Assembly (NCBI GenBank): GCA_002189035.1
Contig: CM007989.1
Coordinates: 7,173,501-7,237,500, forward strand
Direction of reading: 5' to 3'
DNA length: 64,000 bases
Origin: Utricularia gibba
Taxonomy: Eukaryota; Streptophyta; Magnoliopsida; Lamiales; Lentibulariaceae
Within the stretch, counting starts at the first letter, position 1, and each line of letters opens with the position of its first letter. The notes beneath the pieces were generated by a model. That model searched no databases. It was not told where the DNA came from and worked only from the letters and a program-made list of their open reading frames with translations. A program made the position numbers and the translations under genes. Of this stretch, positions 12,548-23,555 are shown in pieces.

Positions 12548-15500
12548 ATGTCTCCTGGAGATTGTGGTGAGTGTAAGTAAGATTAATTTTGCTTTCCTCA
12601 GACTTAATTGGGATGATTTTGCGCTACTAGATCTGAAGGTTGAACTACGTGTCATGAATCAAAGTATGGGTTCCTGGTAGATTTCGAAATCTTCAATGAG
12701 AAATACCGTGGAAGTTTGATTGCATTCAACGTTGCTGTAGGTGAGTTAATTGTTAGTTTGGGGCTTGTTTTCAGGGGCGTACGAGGAAAATAGTGGTTCG
12801 AACTCCAGTTCTCCTTCTGATTCTAGTCAAGAAACACGTGATGTTCAGGGTGAGATGCTTCCGGTCTTTTTCAAACTCGAAGACATCAGTAACAAAGTTA
12901 GGGTGAGTGGATGGTGTTGACGCACTTCTATTTGTGGACCATTTTTTCTGGTATTTTGAAGGTAACCTTCGTTTTCCTCCAGCTTCTTAGAAAGGAACAT
13001 GAGAATTTATGCAGTGAAATCAAAGGTGTAACACTTGATTCTTTGATCGGTTCTGAATGCTCCACTGCCCTATATGATATTTGTGAGTAATCTCTATTAA
13101 AAAGATCTTTAATAGATGCATGGATTGTGTTTCAGTTTGTGATCGCTTCACTTTTGCTGTGTTCTAGCCAAGAAATACGTTGCGGATTCAGAGTTACTGA
13201 AGAAGAAGTTCCTTGAAGAATGCACAGAAAGAAAGAAACTCTACAACAAAGTGATTGAGCTCAGAGGGAATATTAGGGTCTTCTGTCGGTGTAGACCAAT
13301 GAAAGAAGATGAGATTACCAATGGTTCCACGTCAGTCATCGACTTTGACGCATTCCAGGAAAATGAGCTGAACGTCATCTGTTCTGATTCTTCCCGAAAG
13401 CATTTTAAGTTTGATCATGTATTCAAGCCTGAGGACAGCCAAGGTAGAATGGGTGCAAATTCTTCAATTTTTTCTGTCATTTCATGTTTTTATTATTTGT
13501 GGCAATGCTAAATGATTTCACTATATTGTTTTCCAGATGATGTCTTTGGTCAAACTCTGCCGTTGGTGACCTCTGTCTTGGATGGCTATAATGTGTGCAT
13601 ATTTGCTTATGGGCAAACTGGTACTGGAAAAACTTACACAATGGAAGGAACACCAGAAAATAGGGGGTAAATTACCGCACTCTCGAAGCGCTCTTCAAAA
13701 TATCTGAAGAGAGAAGCAAATTTGTGAGATATGAGCTGTTTGTCAGTATGCTAGAGGTCTACAATGAAAAGATTCGAGATCTTCTGGTAGACAGCTCCAA
13801 ACATCCGGAAAAAAAGTAGGCTTCTATTTCTGATTGCCCTTTGTATCCTTTAAGTCGTTGTTGGTGAGCTATTTTTCTTATAAGAAAAATGTTGATGCCT
13901 CCTATAAAATGCAGGCTGGAGATAAAGCAGTCAGCTGAGGGTACCCAGGAAGTACCTGGACTTATTGAAGCACGAGCTTATACCACAAGTGATGTTTGGA
14001 GTTTACTACAATCAGGAAGTCACGCAAGATCTGTCGGTTCAACTAATGCAAATGAACTCAGCAGCCGCTCTCACTGGTGAGTGTGAGGATATTCTGCTGC
14101 CCAGATACTTTACTCAGGTTATTCAAGGTTACCTATCACTGTCGGTACTGTGTATAAAACTCCTTACTCCTCCCACCTGCAGCTTGTTAAGAGTGACTGT
14201 TGTTGGGGAAAATCTGCTTAATGGGCAAAGAACGAAAAGCCATTTGTGGTTGGTCGACTTGGCGGGAAGTGAGCGTGTAGGAAAGATTGAAGTTGAGGGT
14301 GAAAGGCTGAGGGAATCTCAGTTCATTAATAAGTCGTTATCAGCTCTTGGAGACGTGGTTTCTGCCCTTGCATCGAAATCATCTCATGTACCATACAGGA
14401 ATTCCAAGCTTACTCATCTACTCCAAAGTTCGCTGGGTGAGTCCTGTGTCATTATTTATTCTCATTGTAGCTAGACAACAAAATGAGATGTAAAATGAAA
14501 CTCGTTTGCAGGTGGTGACTGTAAGACTCTCATGTTTGTTCAAATCAGCCCCAGCTTAGCTGATCTTGGAGAAACTCTTTGCTCCTTGAATTTTGCAAGC
14601 CGCGTTCGAGGAGTTGAACATGGACCTGCTCGACGGCACCCAGATCAACATTCCGAACTCCTTAAATACAAGCAGTTGGTATGAAGCGAAATTCTCGTCG
14701 TTGTGAACCATTCATTCGCCTGCTGGATTTCATTCTTGAATGTCTTGATTGTAGGCTGAAAAAGCAAAACAAGAGGAGAAAGAAACGAAAAAGTTGCAAG
14801 AAAATGCTCAGTCTTTGCAGCTGAGACTTGCTGCTAGGGAACAAATTTGCAAAAACCTTCAAGAGAAGGTACTTCAGTGCGAATTAGTTAGTGAAATGAT
14901 TTCAATTTCTTATACCCTCCTGTTCATCATCATTATTATTGTTATCTATCAGGTGCGTGATCTCGAAAACCAGTTGGAGAACGAAAGGAAAGCAAGAATG
15001 CATCAGGAGAACAGAGCTCTGGCCGCAATCTCTACTCAACCGAAATCCATACCAATGCCAAACATGTCAATGGACAAGAAGCCACCGCTAGGACCATCAA
15101 AAGCGAGGCTTCCCCTCAGAAGAATCTCAAACTTCATGTCACTTCCTTCTCCTGCTGCAGCAAAGAAAACCCGGATGCCGTTCCTCCCTTCTGTAAGTGA
15201 AGGGAAGGAGAACGCCTCATCAAGACCAAAGCTCACCATCACAGCAAGAAGAGGATCGATTGCAGTAAGGCCAGCTACGACAAAAACCTCTCAGGTGGCT
15301 ATTCAGCCTAAAAGAAGAGCCTCCATTGCAACCCTGCAGCCAGGTTTAGCAACTCCACTTTACAGCTCAAGGCCTCAACGGAATGTAGGCAGGCAATCTT
15401 TTGTTTGGGATCCACAGAGAGTTTGGAGAACCTCCAGGTTATCTTCACCCAAGATGATCGAAGCAACCCCGCTTGGCGGCTCAATCAAGTTCAGAGAAAG

Positions 15501-15621
15501 CCCTCCTTCCAAGCGAGACAGTGCTGCCTCATGGAAGCTGAAGCATCCAACAGTCGTTGCATTGCAGAAGAAGAAACTGATTTGGAGTCCCTTCAAGTCA
15601 AAGGGCTTGAAGAAAACATAA
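12548..15621 (+). CDS. KIN14S: Kinesin-14 (KIN-14S/R-like) with internal motor domain (one frameshift)
   Basis: A microtubule motor of the kinesin-14 family. Ten exons: 12548-12566, 12775-12902, 12983-13082, 13168-13443, 13537-13815, 13915-14076, 14183-14436, 14512-14678, 14755-14868 and 14953-15621. A short N-terminal region and coiled segment precede [14 protein letters not shown], the kinesin-14 neck and motor start. Then come the P-loop [16 protein letters not shown] (switch I) and [10 protein letters not shown] (switch II). The C-terminal tail is basic and Ser/Arg-rich after a coiled coil. The frame breaks at the G run 13663-13667 ([12 protein letters not shown]); one added G gives 722 residues with all exon phases agreeing. 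Subclass assignment (KIN-14S/R) is from overall resemblance and is less certain than the family. Confidence 0.88.
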
Positions 15622-16936
15622 TATTTCCTATCTCTGATGTTGTCCCTCCTCCTCTTTCATTGGCATTACTTTCTCAACTCTGGGAACACACTTGAATTCA
15701 GTGCTAATGTTGTCTGCTATGATGGAGAAATGGATCTTCGCACTTTCTTGCAATCACCGGAGACTTTGAGCCGTACAGATTCCGATGATGAGGTGCGGGA
15801 GATGGATTCGGAAAGCACACCGACTTTCTTCTCCTACTTGCAGCTGAAGAATCTCCAAATTTGGACCAATTTTGTCAAATTCCAAACTCTACTCGAAACG
15901 CGTGTCACTCGGACAACTTTAGAAATTAACGAATTAAATAAAATCGGATTTAATTCATTTTCCATTTAATTATAACTTTGTTTATAATGGATCAAATCAG
16001 TTTCCACTTATTATTTTTACAATTAAAAATGATTCTAAAAAATACCAAGTTTCAATTTTGGACGGTCCCACACGTGTGTTGACCTCAGTATTCAAAGTTT
16101 TCGGTCATCTCGCCTAACTTTCTGGTTGTGTCTGTGTGTCGTTTCAGTTGTCGGGATTTTATTTACTTGGTCGTTGGTCTGAATCCAGTCTTGTCCTGGC
16201 ATTTGATTCCTTGTTATCGAACAATGCCAATGCCAATGCCCCACAAAACATCAGCCATCACTTCATACCATACAGCTATCTTCTTGGAATATTTGCCCAT
16301 CCACAGTGAAGTTTGCGCAAGCTGGGAGAGGATGCTGGCGTGTGTGTGTGAACTTTTTGGCAGCTGGAAGCAGCGAGGAGTAGGGACGGGTCGCGTCAAC
16401 CCAGACTCAAGTGCTGTCGGTGTGACCACGAGACTTTAAAGCCAGGGCGCTAGGACTTGGAGAAGAATCCAAATAACGAAGAAAAGAAAAAACCCAAATA
16501 CGGAGAGACAGAAAGCGAGAGAGAGAGACAGAAATATCATAATAATTATCAACGAATCAAAGCAAAGGTGTGACCGTTGCTGGTGTGAAGATAGAATTTC
16601 CAAGTATGTGTATTGTGTACATTGGCTCATTCCAGCCAGAAATAATGTGTTTGTTTGTGAACATCAATTACCCAGACTTCCAAGTACGTGTATTGTCATA
16701 GCAGCTGGTTGTAGTTTCTGGTTAGAGAGTGGGAAATAGAGGAACACTGGGGTTTCCTGGTTCACACATTTGACCATGTAAACTGCCATCTTCTTCATTT
16801 GGAACAGCAAAAAGACCAAGACCGAAGATCCTGTCTAATACCAAGACTCGTGCCTATAAAAACCCCTCTTGTTCATCCATTTTCATAGCATCAACTACAA
16901 AAAAAGAGTTTCCTTTTTTGCTGTGTAATCAGAAGA
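15622..16936. other. 3' flank of KIN-14 and upstream region of small gene
   Basis: The first 350 bases are probably kinesin 3' UTR. They include an open stretch (about 15730-15860) reading DLRTFLQSPETLSRTDSDDEV in another frame, which I cannot place. Towards the right, TTCCAAGTATGTGTATTGT at about 16599 recurs as TTCCAAGTACGTGTATTGT at about 16678. A TATAAAA lies at 16855-16861, 76 bases before the small ORF at 16937. Confidence 0.45.
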
Positions 16937-17113
16937 ATGGATGGACCAAGGAGAAACGGCAGCAGCAGCAGCAGCAGTTCAGGGAGCAAAGGAAGCGTTT
17001 TTCCTAAAAAGCAGGACAAGGTGATCACAATGGTGGTCAAGAACATCGCCAAGGGGGCCTCCGATGCTTGTTCCAAACCAAAAAACAATGGCAGGGTGTC
17101 CAACCACCCGTAG
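16937..17113 (+). CDS. Tiny poly-serine protein, tandem paralogue 1
   Basis: A 58-residue ORF, MDGPRRNGS followed by a serine run encoded by AGC repeats, then GSKGSVFPKKQDKVITMVVK, NIAKGASDAC and a short basic tail. The core from GSKGSVFP to IAKG..SDA is nearly identical to the ORF at 19014, and so is its DNA (about 47 bases around GTGATCACAATGGTGGTC differ at only a few positions). A TATAAAA box lies 76 bases upstream. There is no signal peptide or transmembrane segment; the core could form one amphipathic helix. I do not recognise the family. The shared, mostly synonymous-tolerant core between two copies argues that it is a real gene despite its size. Confidence 0.6.
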   Translation: MDGPRRNGSSSSSSSGSKGSVFPKKQDKVITMVVKNIAKGASDACSKPKNNGRVSNHP

Positions 17114-19013
17114 CAGCGTCCTGCGGGAATGGATTGGTGTAGAAGACGTCTGCTGTGGTTGTTCATATGAGTTCTCATCAGGTTCTTTTCAGTATAGAAA
17201 ACGTGTGATACTTGTAACCCTCTTCTTACTACTACTAAGGCTGCCTATGTGTGGTTTGTCCATTTAAATTTTCATGAGTTTAAATTATTTGGGTTTAGAC
17301 AAATCCAAATATATAGATATACCTATATCATTACAATCCCTTGTGCATACATGAGAATATAATTATACTAAATAATCATTATAGTCGTATAATTAGTATA
17401 ATTATAACTACATATCAAATAACGTAATTTATTAAATCTACTATAAACCAACCTTATAATTTCGTATTAAACAAGACTTAAGTTAAAAAGTTAAATTGTT
17501 GAATAGAATCTTGGCATCTGCTACAAACCCTAAATCTCATTAAATAAAAAACTCACTATAAAGGTTTTCAAAACACATCCAAGTCAACCTGTCGGGTTAT
17601 ATTTCTTGAAAATAGCTTTTCGATAATATTATTGAAAAGTAAAATTTTTTTTAATATTTTTATTATTTTAGCAAACAACAAAACCAATATATAATTGGAT
17701 TTTCATTATTTTCGATTTCAAAGTTAGATATGGGGTGGAAGCACGTCATCAAGTCTTATCTTGAATGAGATCCCAAAACATAGAATAAGAAGGATTCAAT
17801 GCCACAAAGCTCAAATAATAATATTATATTATTAAAAGAGAAGAATATTCCAAGTCAGCGTAGAGTCAAGATTCGTCAAAACTTTCGACTGTGAAGAATA
17901 AACCGACTTTGGACACGTATACAGAAAAAAAGAAAAAAAAGAAGAAATCGACTTCAATTTCTGATTTGAAAGAGAGTAGTGGGTACGTTATATAACTTTA
18001 ATTTATTAAAATGATTTTATTATAAGGATTTCAAATTATATTTATTATTTAGTAAAATAAAAAATTCAAAATCTTAAATAAATATTGTATTGATTCCAAA
18101 TTATATTATTTAATTTCTAAATATTTATTTTATTAATATAATCTTAAAATTGATTTTTTATTCATGATATAATACACATACATAAGGACAAGGATCTTCA
18201 AGGTTTTACATGTTGAAATTATTGCAATTTCTTATTGGATTTTTTTTTCATTTTCTTTGGTGAAATTGTTTCTTGGTAGTTTTTTATTATTATTATTATT
18301 TCGAGCCATTTATTGTTTTGGAAGTTGAATTGGTCTTAGTGTGGTTCTAGGGTATGAGACATAGTAAAATATACATGAATAGTACATGTAAATATAATAA
18401 ATAATAGTAAAATATACAATTTATTAATATTTCTCTTTTTCCTATATATAAAAACACTCAATTAACCCTAATCTACTCTACCTCATACTATAAAACTCAA
18501 TTTTTCAATAATATAATTTAGGAAAATTTTATTATATAATAAATAAATATTATTATTAAAAAATACGATACTTATCCTAAAATAGTATATTTTATAACTC
18601 GAGATAACCCGTATTCCATATCCACATATTAACGTGTTTTCATGTACTGTACTTGTACTCTTCCTTGGTGAAGGGCTGGAGAAGATGCTTGAGGATGAAG
18701 CTAAAGAAGAGCCAGCAATGCATTCATTATTTCCTGGTCTACTCCAAACAATGACTGACTTTGAACTTTGCGTGGGGGATCAGAGATATTCCTTCCTCGC
18801 CCTCCTCCTCACCTCCCACACACAGACCAGACTGCATGCTTCTTTGACCAGGGAATAAAAACACCCCCACCCACCGCTGCTCTGCAACGGAACCTTGGAA
18901 CAGCAGCGGGATGTCTGAGTGAAGAAGAAGATTGTAGTGCTTGTTCCTCTTCCCTCTCCCTCCTATAAAAGGCTCTGCGCCTGCTCTCGCCTTCTCAGAC
19001 CTGACAGACAGAA
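17114..19013. other. AT-rich spacer between the two tiny paralogues
   Basis: No gene is supported. Most of it (17270-18600) is very AT-rich. The last 350 bases are more balanced and end in a TATAAAA at 18964-18970, 44 bases before the second small ORF, so this end is its promoter and leader. Confidence 0.5.
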
Positions 19014-19271
19014 ATGGAGGCACCACCCAGCAGCAGCAGCAGCAGCGCGGGGAGCAAGGGAAGCGTCTTCCCCAAGGAGAGGGAGAAGGTGATCACAATG
19101 GTGGTCAAGAACATCGCCAAGGGGGTCTCCGACGCCTACTCCGAGCACAAGAACAAGGGGAAGGTGACCCAGAACAGCCCTGATTCGGTTCGCCTTCTTC
19201 GCAAAATAACTTCATCTGGAGTGGAGCAGGCGACTGCCCCATTTAGCAGTGATCATAATGGTCCATGTTAG
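19014..19271 (+). CDS. Small poly-serine protein, tandem paralogue 2
   Basis: An 85-residue [23 protein letters not shown], then KEREKVITMVVKNIAKGVSD, AYSEHKNKGKV and a variable tail ending SSDHNGPC. It shares its Ser run and GSKGSVFP-VITMVVKNIAKG core with the 58-residue ORF 2 kb upstream, but its tail is longer because the reading frames diverge after the core. A TATAAAA lies 44 bases upstream. It has no known domain, and I assign no function. An intron after NKGKVTQ or a shorter true product cannot be excluded. Confidence 0.6.
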   Translation: MEAPPSSSSSSAGSKGSVFPKEREKVITMVVKNIAKGVSDAYSEHKNKGKVTQNSPDSVRLLRKITSSGVEQATAPFSSDHNGPC

Positions 19272-20655
19272 GAATTAGGATCTTCTCATCCAAACCCTTT
19301 TTGTTTCTAGGAAAACATTTAATAATCAAATTTATTACTAAATATGGACCATTTTTATTTTTAAGAAATTATAAAGTCTCATCTTTCAGAATTAATTCTT
19401 GAACATTGCTCTTTTAAGAAGATATATTAAACAAAACCCTAGATTTTTCGAAAAAGATTAAATGGAATAAACCATACATATGAGATATTTCTATATTACA
19501 TTTTAGTTGCCTTATATCCCACAAAGTCTATCCAATCTGATAAAAAGAGGTGAATAACATGTTGCAGAATTTATATGATGGTAAAATGATCATTTAAAAT
19601 TATATATATATGGTATCCATTTTTCTCATATGCTTAAAAAACAGTGTCTACTTTTATAATACAGCATACATCACCAATTTGCTCGTCCACAACAAAATGT
19701 AAGAGTGGAACGAAAACACAAATACTTAGTTGAAGTGACAAAGGGGTTCTTGCCACATACAGTTTGGGGAGGCAATATTAGCAGCGACATAGATTATCAT
19801 ACTGATGAATACAGTTTCAGAAGGTGAAGGCATGAGGGTGTTTGGTTACTTTTCCGGCGGATATTGAATGTTTTACTATCTCTGTTCGGTCGGAGCCACT
19901 GACGGCCCTCGCTCAACGATCACTCCTCCCTCAGTACGCTGTCGCAATTTTCCAATTTTGTTTGTAAAATGCGCGCTGCTTGAGTGGATAGAGAGATTAG
20001 GGTTCATTTGATGAACAATTTCTACTTATTCCTGGTAGGGGATGTATTTAAATAGATAAACCTCTTCAATTTAGTATGGGAACTTTTTATTGAAAGAAAA
20101 AAATATAAAATTATGAGGATTGAATGTTCGAAATAGACAATATAATGTAATGTGAACGTAAGGCGTGACATTTTTTATATTAGATCTAAATTCATACTTA
20201 TGCCATGTGGAATAAGATGACATTGGGTGTTTAAAAAGGATAGACTATAAAGTTAAGTATGTTGTTATGATATATCACATTAGTTACGGATAGTGGAGAA
20301 GATGTAATTAAATAGAGAAGTTATTCTAACTTTACATGAAATTTTTTTCTAAAAAAAATGTAAAATTATAAGAATTGGATTGTTAGCTCATGACAACTTC
20401 TAGTTAGATTTCCCTACTTGGTTTCAAAAAACTGAAAAAAATGCCTTCTTTTTAAGGTTGCCATAGCAGCAGTAGGGAGTCCTGGGTGGGCTTGTTGTGT
20501 CGATCCAATTCTGTTGCTTTATCCAAAGATGTGAAAAGAACACAGACGTGGCTTGATATCAATGAAGGAACTTTGCATGGGTGCAACGTGTAACTACAGC
20601 CAGGGTCCTTTAAGAAGTTGCTCCCATGTTTCACTCTTACGCAGCTTAGCATCAA
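19272..20655. other. AT-rich intergenic region
   Basis: No coding region or RNA gene is visible. The right end is the promoter and leader of the GPI-anchored protein gene. Nothing else can be supported. Confidence 0.5.
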
Positions 20656-21289
20656 ATGGAGTTCGCCGGAGCACGATCAGCCCTCGTTCTGGTTATCATC
20701 TTCCAGTTGTTGGCTCACCCCGTCGTCTCCGATGGTAAATTCTGTGTCTTTGAATCCTTGTCTTAGTGCCGTCAAATGAATGATTGCTTCCCTGTTGTAA
20801 ACAGATGAAGAAGACCATCTGCTCCAAGGGCTCAACAGTTTCCGGCAATCGGCAAACGTCCCCGCCCTGTCGAAACACGCCAAGGCGAACTGCATTGCGG
20901 ATGAAATCGCCGACGATTTCGAGGACCAAAGATGCAATTCTTCATCAGTCGGGGCGAGGACGGAGCCGCTGGCGAACCATCCCAACGCCCTTCGGAAGTG
21001 CAATGTCGACGCCAGCACCACTGGGGGCGCCGTCGTGCTCCCCGTCTGCGTTCTGGATCGGGTCGCCACCCTCGTCCTCACCAACTACACGCAGTCCGCA
21101 AACTCACGCTATTTGAATGACTCGAGGTTCACCGGAGCCGGAATAGGAACGGACGACGACTGGACCGTCCTCGTCTTGACGACGAGCACACCGGGTGGCA
21201 GCCTCGCCGGCTCCGGCGGCTCCACCATCGCCACGTCCGCCGGATTCACGGCCCTCTTGATGTTGATCGTGCTATGGAGCTTGATGTAA
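20656..21289 (+). CDS. GPI-anchored cell-surface protein (At5g19230/At3g06035-like)
   Basis: Two exons, 20656-20734 and 20805-21289, encode 187 residues. The N-terminal hydrophobic segment (GARSALVLVIIFQLLA) is a signal peptide. The C-terminus (small residues GSGGSTIATSAG, then FTALLMLIVLWSLM) is a typical GPI-attachment signal, so the mature protein should sit on the outer face of the plasma membrane. The middle has DEEDHLLQGLNSFRQSANVP, paired cysteines (NCIADEIAD, QRCNSSS, LRKCNVD, LPVCVLD) and NYT and NDS glycosylation sites. This matches a plant family annotated only as uncharacterised GPI-anchored proteins. The coding part is GC-rich compared with its AT-rich flanks. Its molecular role is unknown. 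Confidence 0.83.
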
Positions 21290-21954
21290 AATAAATTGTG
21301 TGGAACTTCAACGAAATAATAGAGTTCAAATTGTTAGAATCTCTTATTAATTAATTTTGTTAATATAATAATGAGGATCAATTATTGCATTTGACGTTGA
21401 TTTTTAATTATATTTTGTTTAAGATTTGTGTTTTGTAATAGTTTGATGTAAAATAAATTAAAATTTATTGAAAGTATATAATATATTTTATATTAAATTA
21501 TATATTTAAACCAAACTTTTCTTTTTTCTTCATTCACTTCAAATAATTATAAATTTAATAATTTAAAACCGTAATACAAATCATTTTTCATTATAAAATA
21601 CAATATATTTAAATACCACTAACAAACATATTATACATGTAAAATTATGAACTACATTTTATCTTAAATCATATATTTAACATCTTAAATTACTTATAAA
21701 AAATCAGCTTAATATTTAAAAATATTAACTTCTTAAAAGAATCGATTGTATTTACAAATAAAACTACTAGTTTTTTTTTATCCTAAGTTTTAGAAACAAA
21801 ACTGTTAAAATTATATTGAATATAAATATAAGTAAATTAATATTCACACTTAAAATTGTTGTTCATTCGCGAAATACAAATAAATCAAAATTCACTCATA
21901 AAAAACCGGTACAAACACATCCCGTTCTTGCGCTAGATACAAGTAAATCAAGAT
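21290..21954. other. AT-rich spacer between GPI-protein and PP2-B genes
   Basis: This spacer is between two converging genes and holds their 3' flanks. CAAGTAAATCAAGATTCACAC-like motifs near 21865-22015 recur three times (AAATACAAATAAATCAAAATTCACTC, split in the text), a weak short repeat. No gene is seen. Confidence 0.45.
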
Positions 21955-23211
21955 TCACACACAAAAAAACCCACTCAGAAAGTGTACATTGCGATAAATA
22001 CAAGTAAATGGAGATTCAGACACAGTAAATTCACTCATTACCGTGTTCTCCTTGGGCCTGATCTCCATCCCCTGGATAACCAGGCCTCTTTTCCAGTTCC
22101 CTCCTTCCACCTCCTGAAACACCATCTCCAAGTCTCCATATTCATCATTTCCAACAAAGTGTTCTCCCAACTCAACCTCCATCCACCCGTCATCTCTCCT
22201 ACGTGGTCTCTGAATCCTGGTGTTGTTCGGCCGCCGCCCCATTGGTGTCAAATAGAAGAGACGTTTGGGGGACTCCTGGCCGTTGACAAGCAGGTGGCCT
22301 TTGGTGGGGTTCCGACGGCCAAATCCGTCAGCGGAGGGGGATGTGGTAAAGACCAGGTAAACAGCGTAGTTTGTGGAAGGTGAGAGCATGGTGAGACTGA
22401 TCCTCCCCTTTATTTCCAGCCAGCAAACATTCCGGAGCTCTGCTACCTCCGGGAACCTGAATCAAAATGATTGCCATAAGTACGGAAACCATGAACACTT
22501 GTTAGTTTGCCAAGAGGGTGGAATGACGAATACCTAGAGGCTGATGTTGAGTTCCATTGCCAGTATTGTGGAGTATCCCCCAGCAGATGTAGAGTTGATA
22601 TCATAAAGCACTTCTTTCCACTTGCCTTCTCCAGGGAAAAGCTCTGTCCGCAAAAGGAAAACAGGACACGCCATGACAGAAAGGTGAGACTTTGCTCAAT
22701 ATCTACATCATGATCAACACATCAGTGCCACTTCAAAGCTAGAAGTCAAAATTCCAAAACCAAAGGAACTTTTACACGGAATGCTTTGCATAGTCCATAA
22801 AGTTCCTTTAGAAAGAATCTAGATGGTTCAAATCATTCGGGCCAACGTGGATCTTGATATTGAAATGATAACGAAAAATTCAATTAGGGAAAAAATTCAA
22901 TTAGGGCTCCATACATTGCGTCCAGCGTCGAGGAGGACAGGGTGATCACATATATGAAGATAAAGATCCTTTTTCTTCCTCGACTCGAAACGTTCCATAA
23001 GCGACGCGTCGTCGGCGCGGGAAAGGATTCGACGATAATCCGGTGGGAGGAAGCGCTCCCAAACGCCGTCCGACTTGGCGGCGTCGCGGAACGTGGAGTC
23101 AACCGCCGATAAGCGGCACGCATCTTTGGGAGTCGTGAGCGGCAAGACTTCGGCCCACACGTCCTTCGGGAGCAGTTCGCCGGACGCCGTTGAGCTCGTA
23201 TTGGAACCCAT
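21955..23211 (-). pseudogene. F-box/phloem protein 2 (PP2-B) gene, copy A, disrupted
   Basis: PP2-B proteins join an N-terminal F-box, which docks to SKP1 of an SCF ubiquitin ligase, to a C-terminal PP2 lectin-like domain. Exons 22915-23211, 22533-22643 and 21955-22456 give the F-box (LPKDVWAEVLPLTTPKDACR, ..VWERFLPPDY), then SFSLEKASGKKCFM, then the PP2 part (VCWLEIKGRISLTML, GWMEVELGEHFVG, LEMVFQEVEGGNW). Compared with copy B, exon 2 lacks eight bases after ATATCA. It also has an extra G in TACTGGGCAATGG (22559-22561), so the reading frame ends at CTC TAG at the exon border. The C-terminus also runs about 27 residues past the usual EIRPKE end. With several independent changes, this copy is probably a pseudogene, or it makes an F-box-only product of about 135 residues. 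Confidence 0.72.
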
Positions 23212-23555
23212 CTCTGAAGAGAACCATCTCCCCCGACGGGGCTAAAGAGATGGGACTCCCTTCGGTTTCTTGACCACTTCAAACCTTTCTAGCCAATCAA
23301 AAGAAAAGTCGCCCTTCCCATTCACCAGGAAGCTTCCTCATTTTTTTACATCCAAAATTTAAAAATTAATTATCTCCATGTCCAAATCATATTAAAAGTG
23401 ATTAAAGAAATTGAATTAAATATAATACAAACACTACCTGGCCCAAATAAAATGGGCTGGATCATGGCTTCCCAGCCCACAGGCAGGCAAATAGACACCT
23501 ACGAACAGTAGTAGTAGTTCATACCAATCAAAATTTACCACGAGGCTTCTCTGGT
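23212..23555. other. Spacer between the two PP2-B copies
   Basis: This is the promoter of copy A (minus strand) and the 3' flank of copy B. It contains GGCCCA and AGCCCA-type motifs around 23450-23490. No gene is visible. Confidence 0.5.

Noticed and set aside
12795-12810. GGTTCGAACTCC, a tRNA B-box look-alike
   Set aside because: It lies in kinesin exon 2 coding for GSNSS; there is no A box or cloverleaf nearby.
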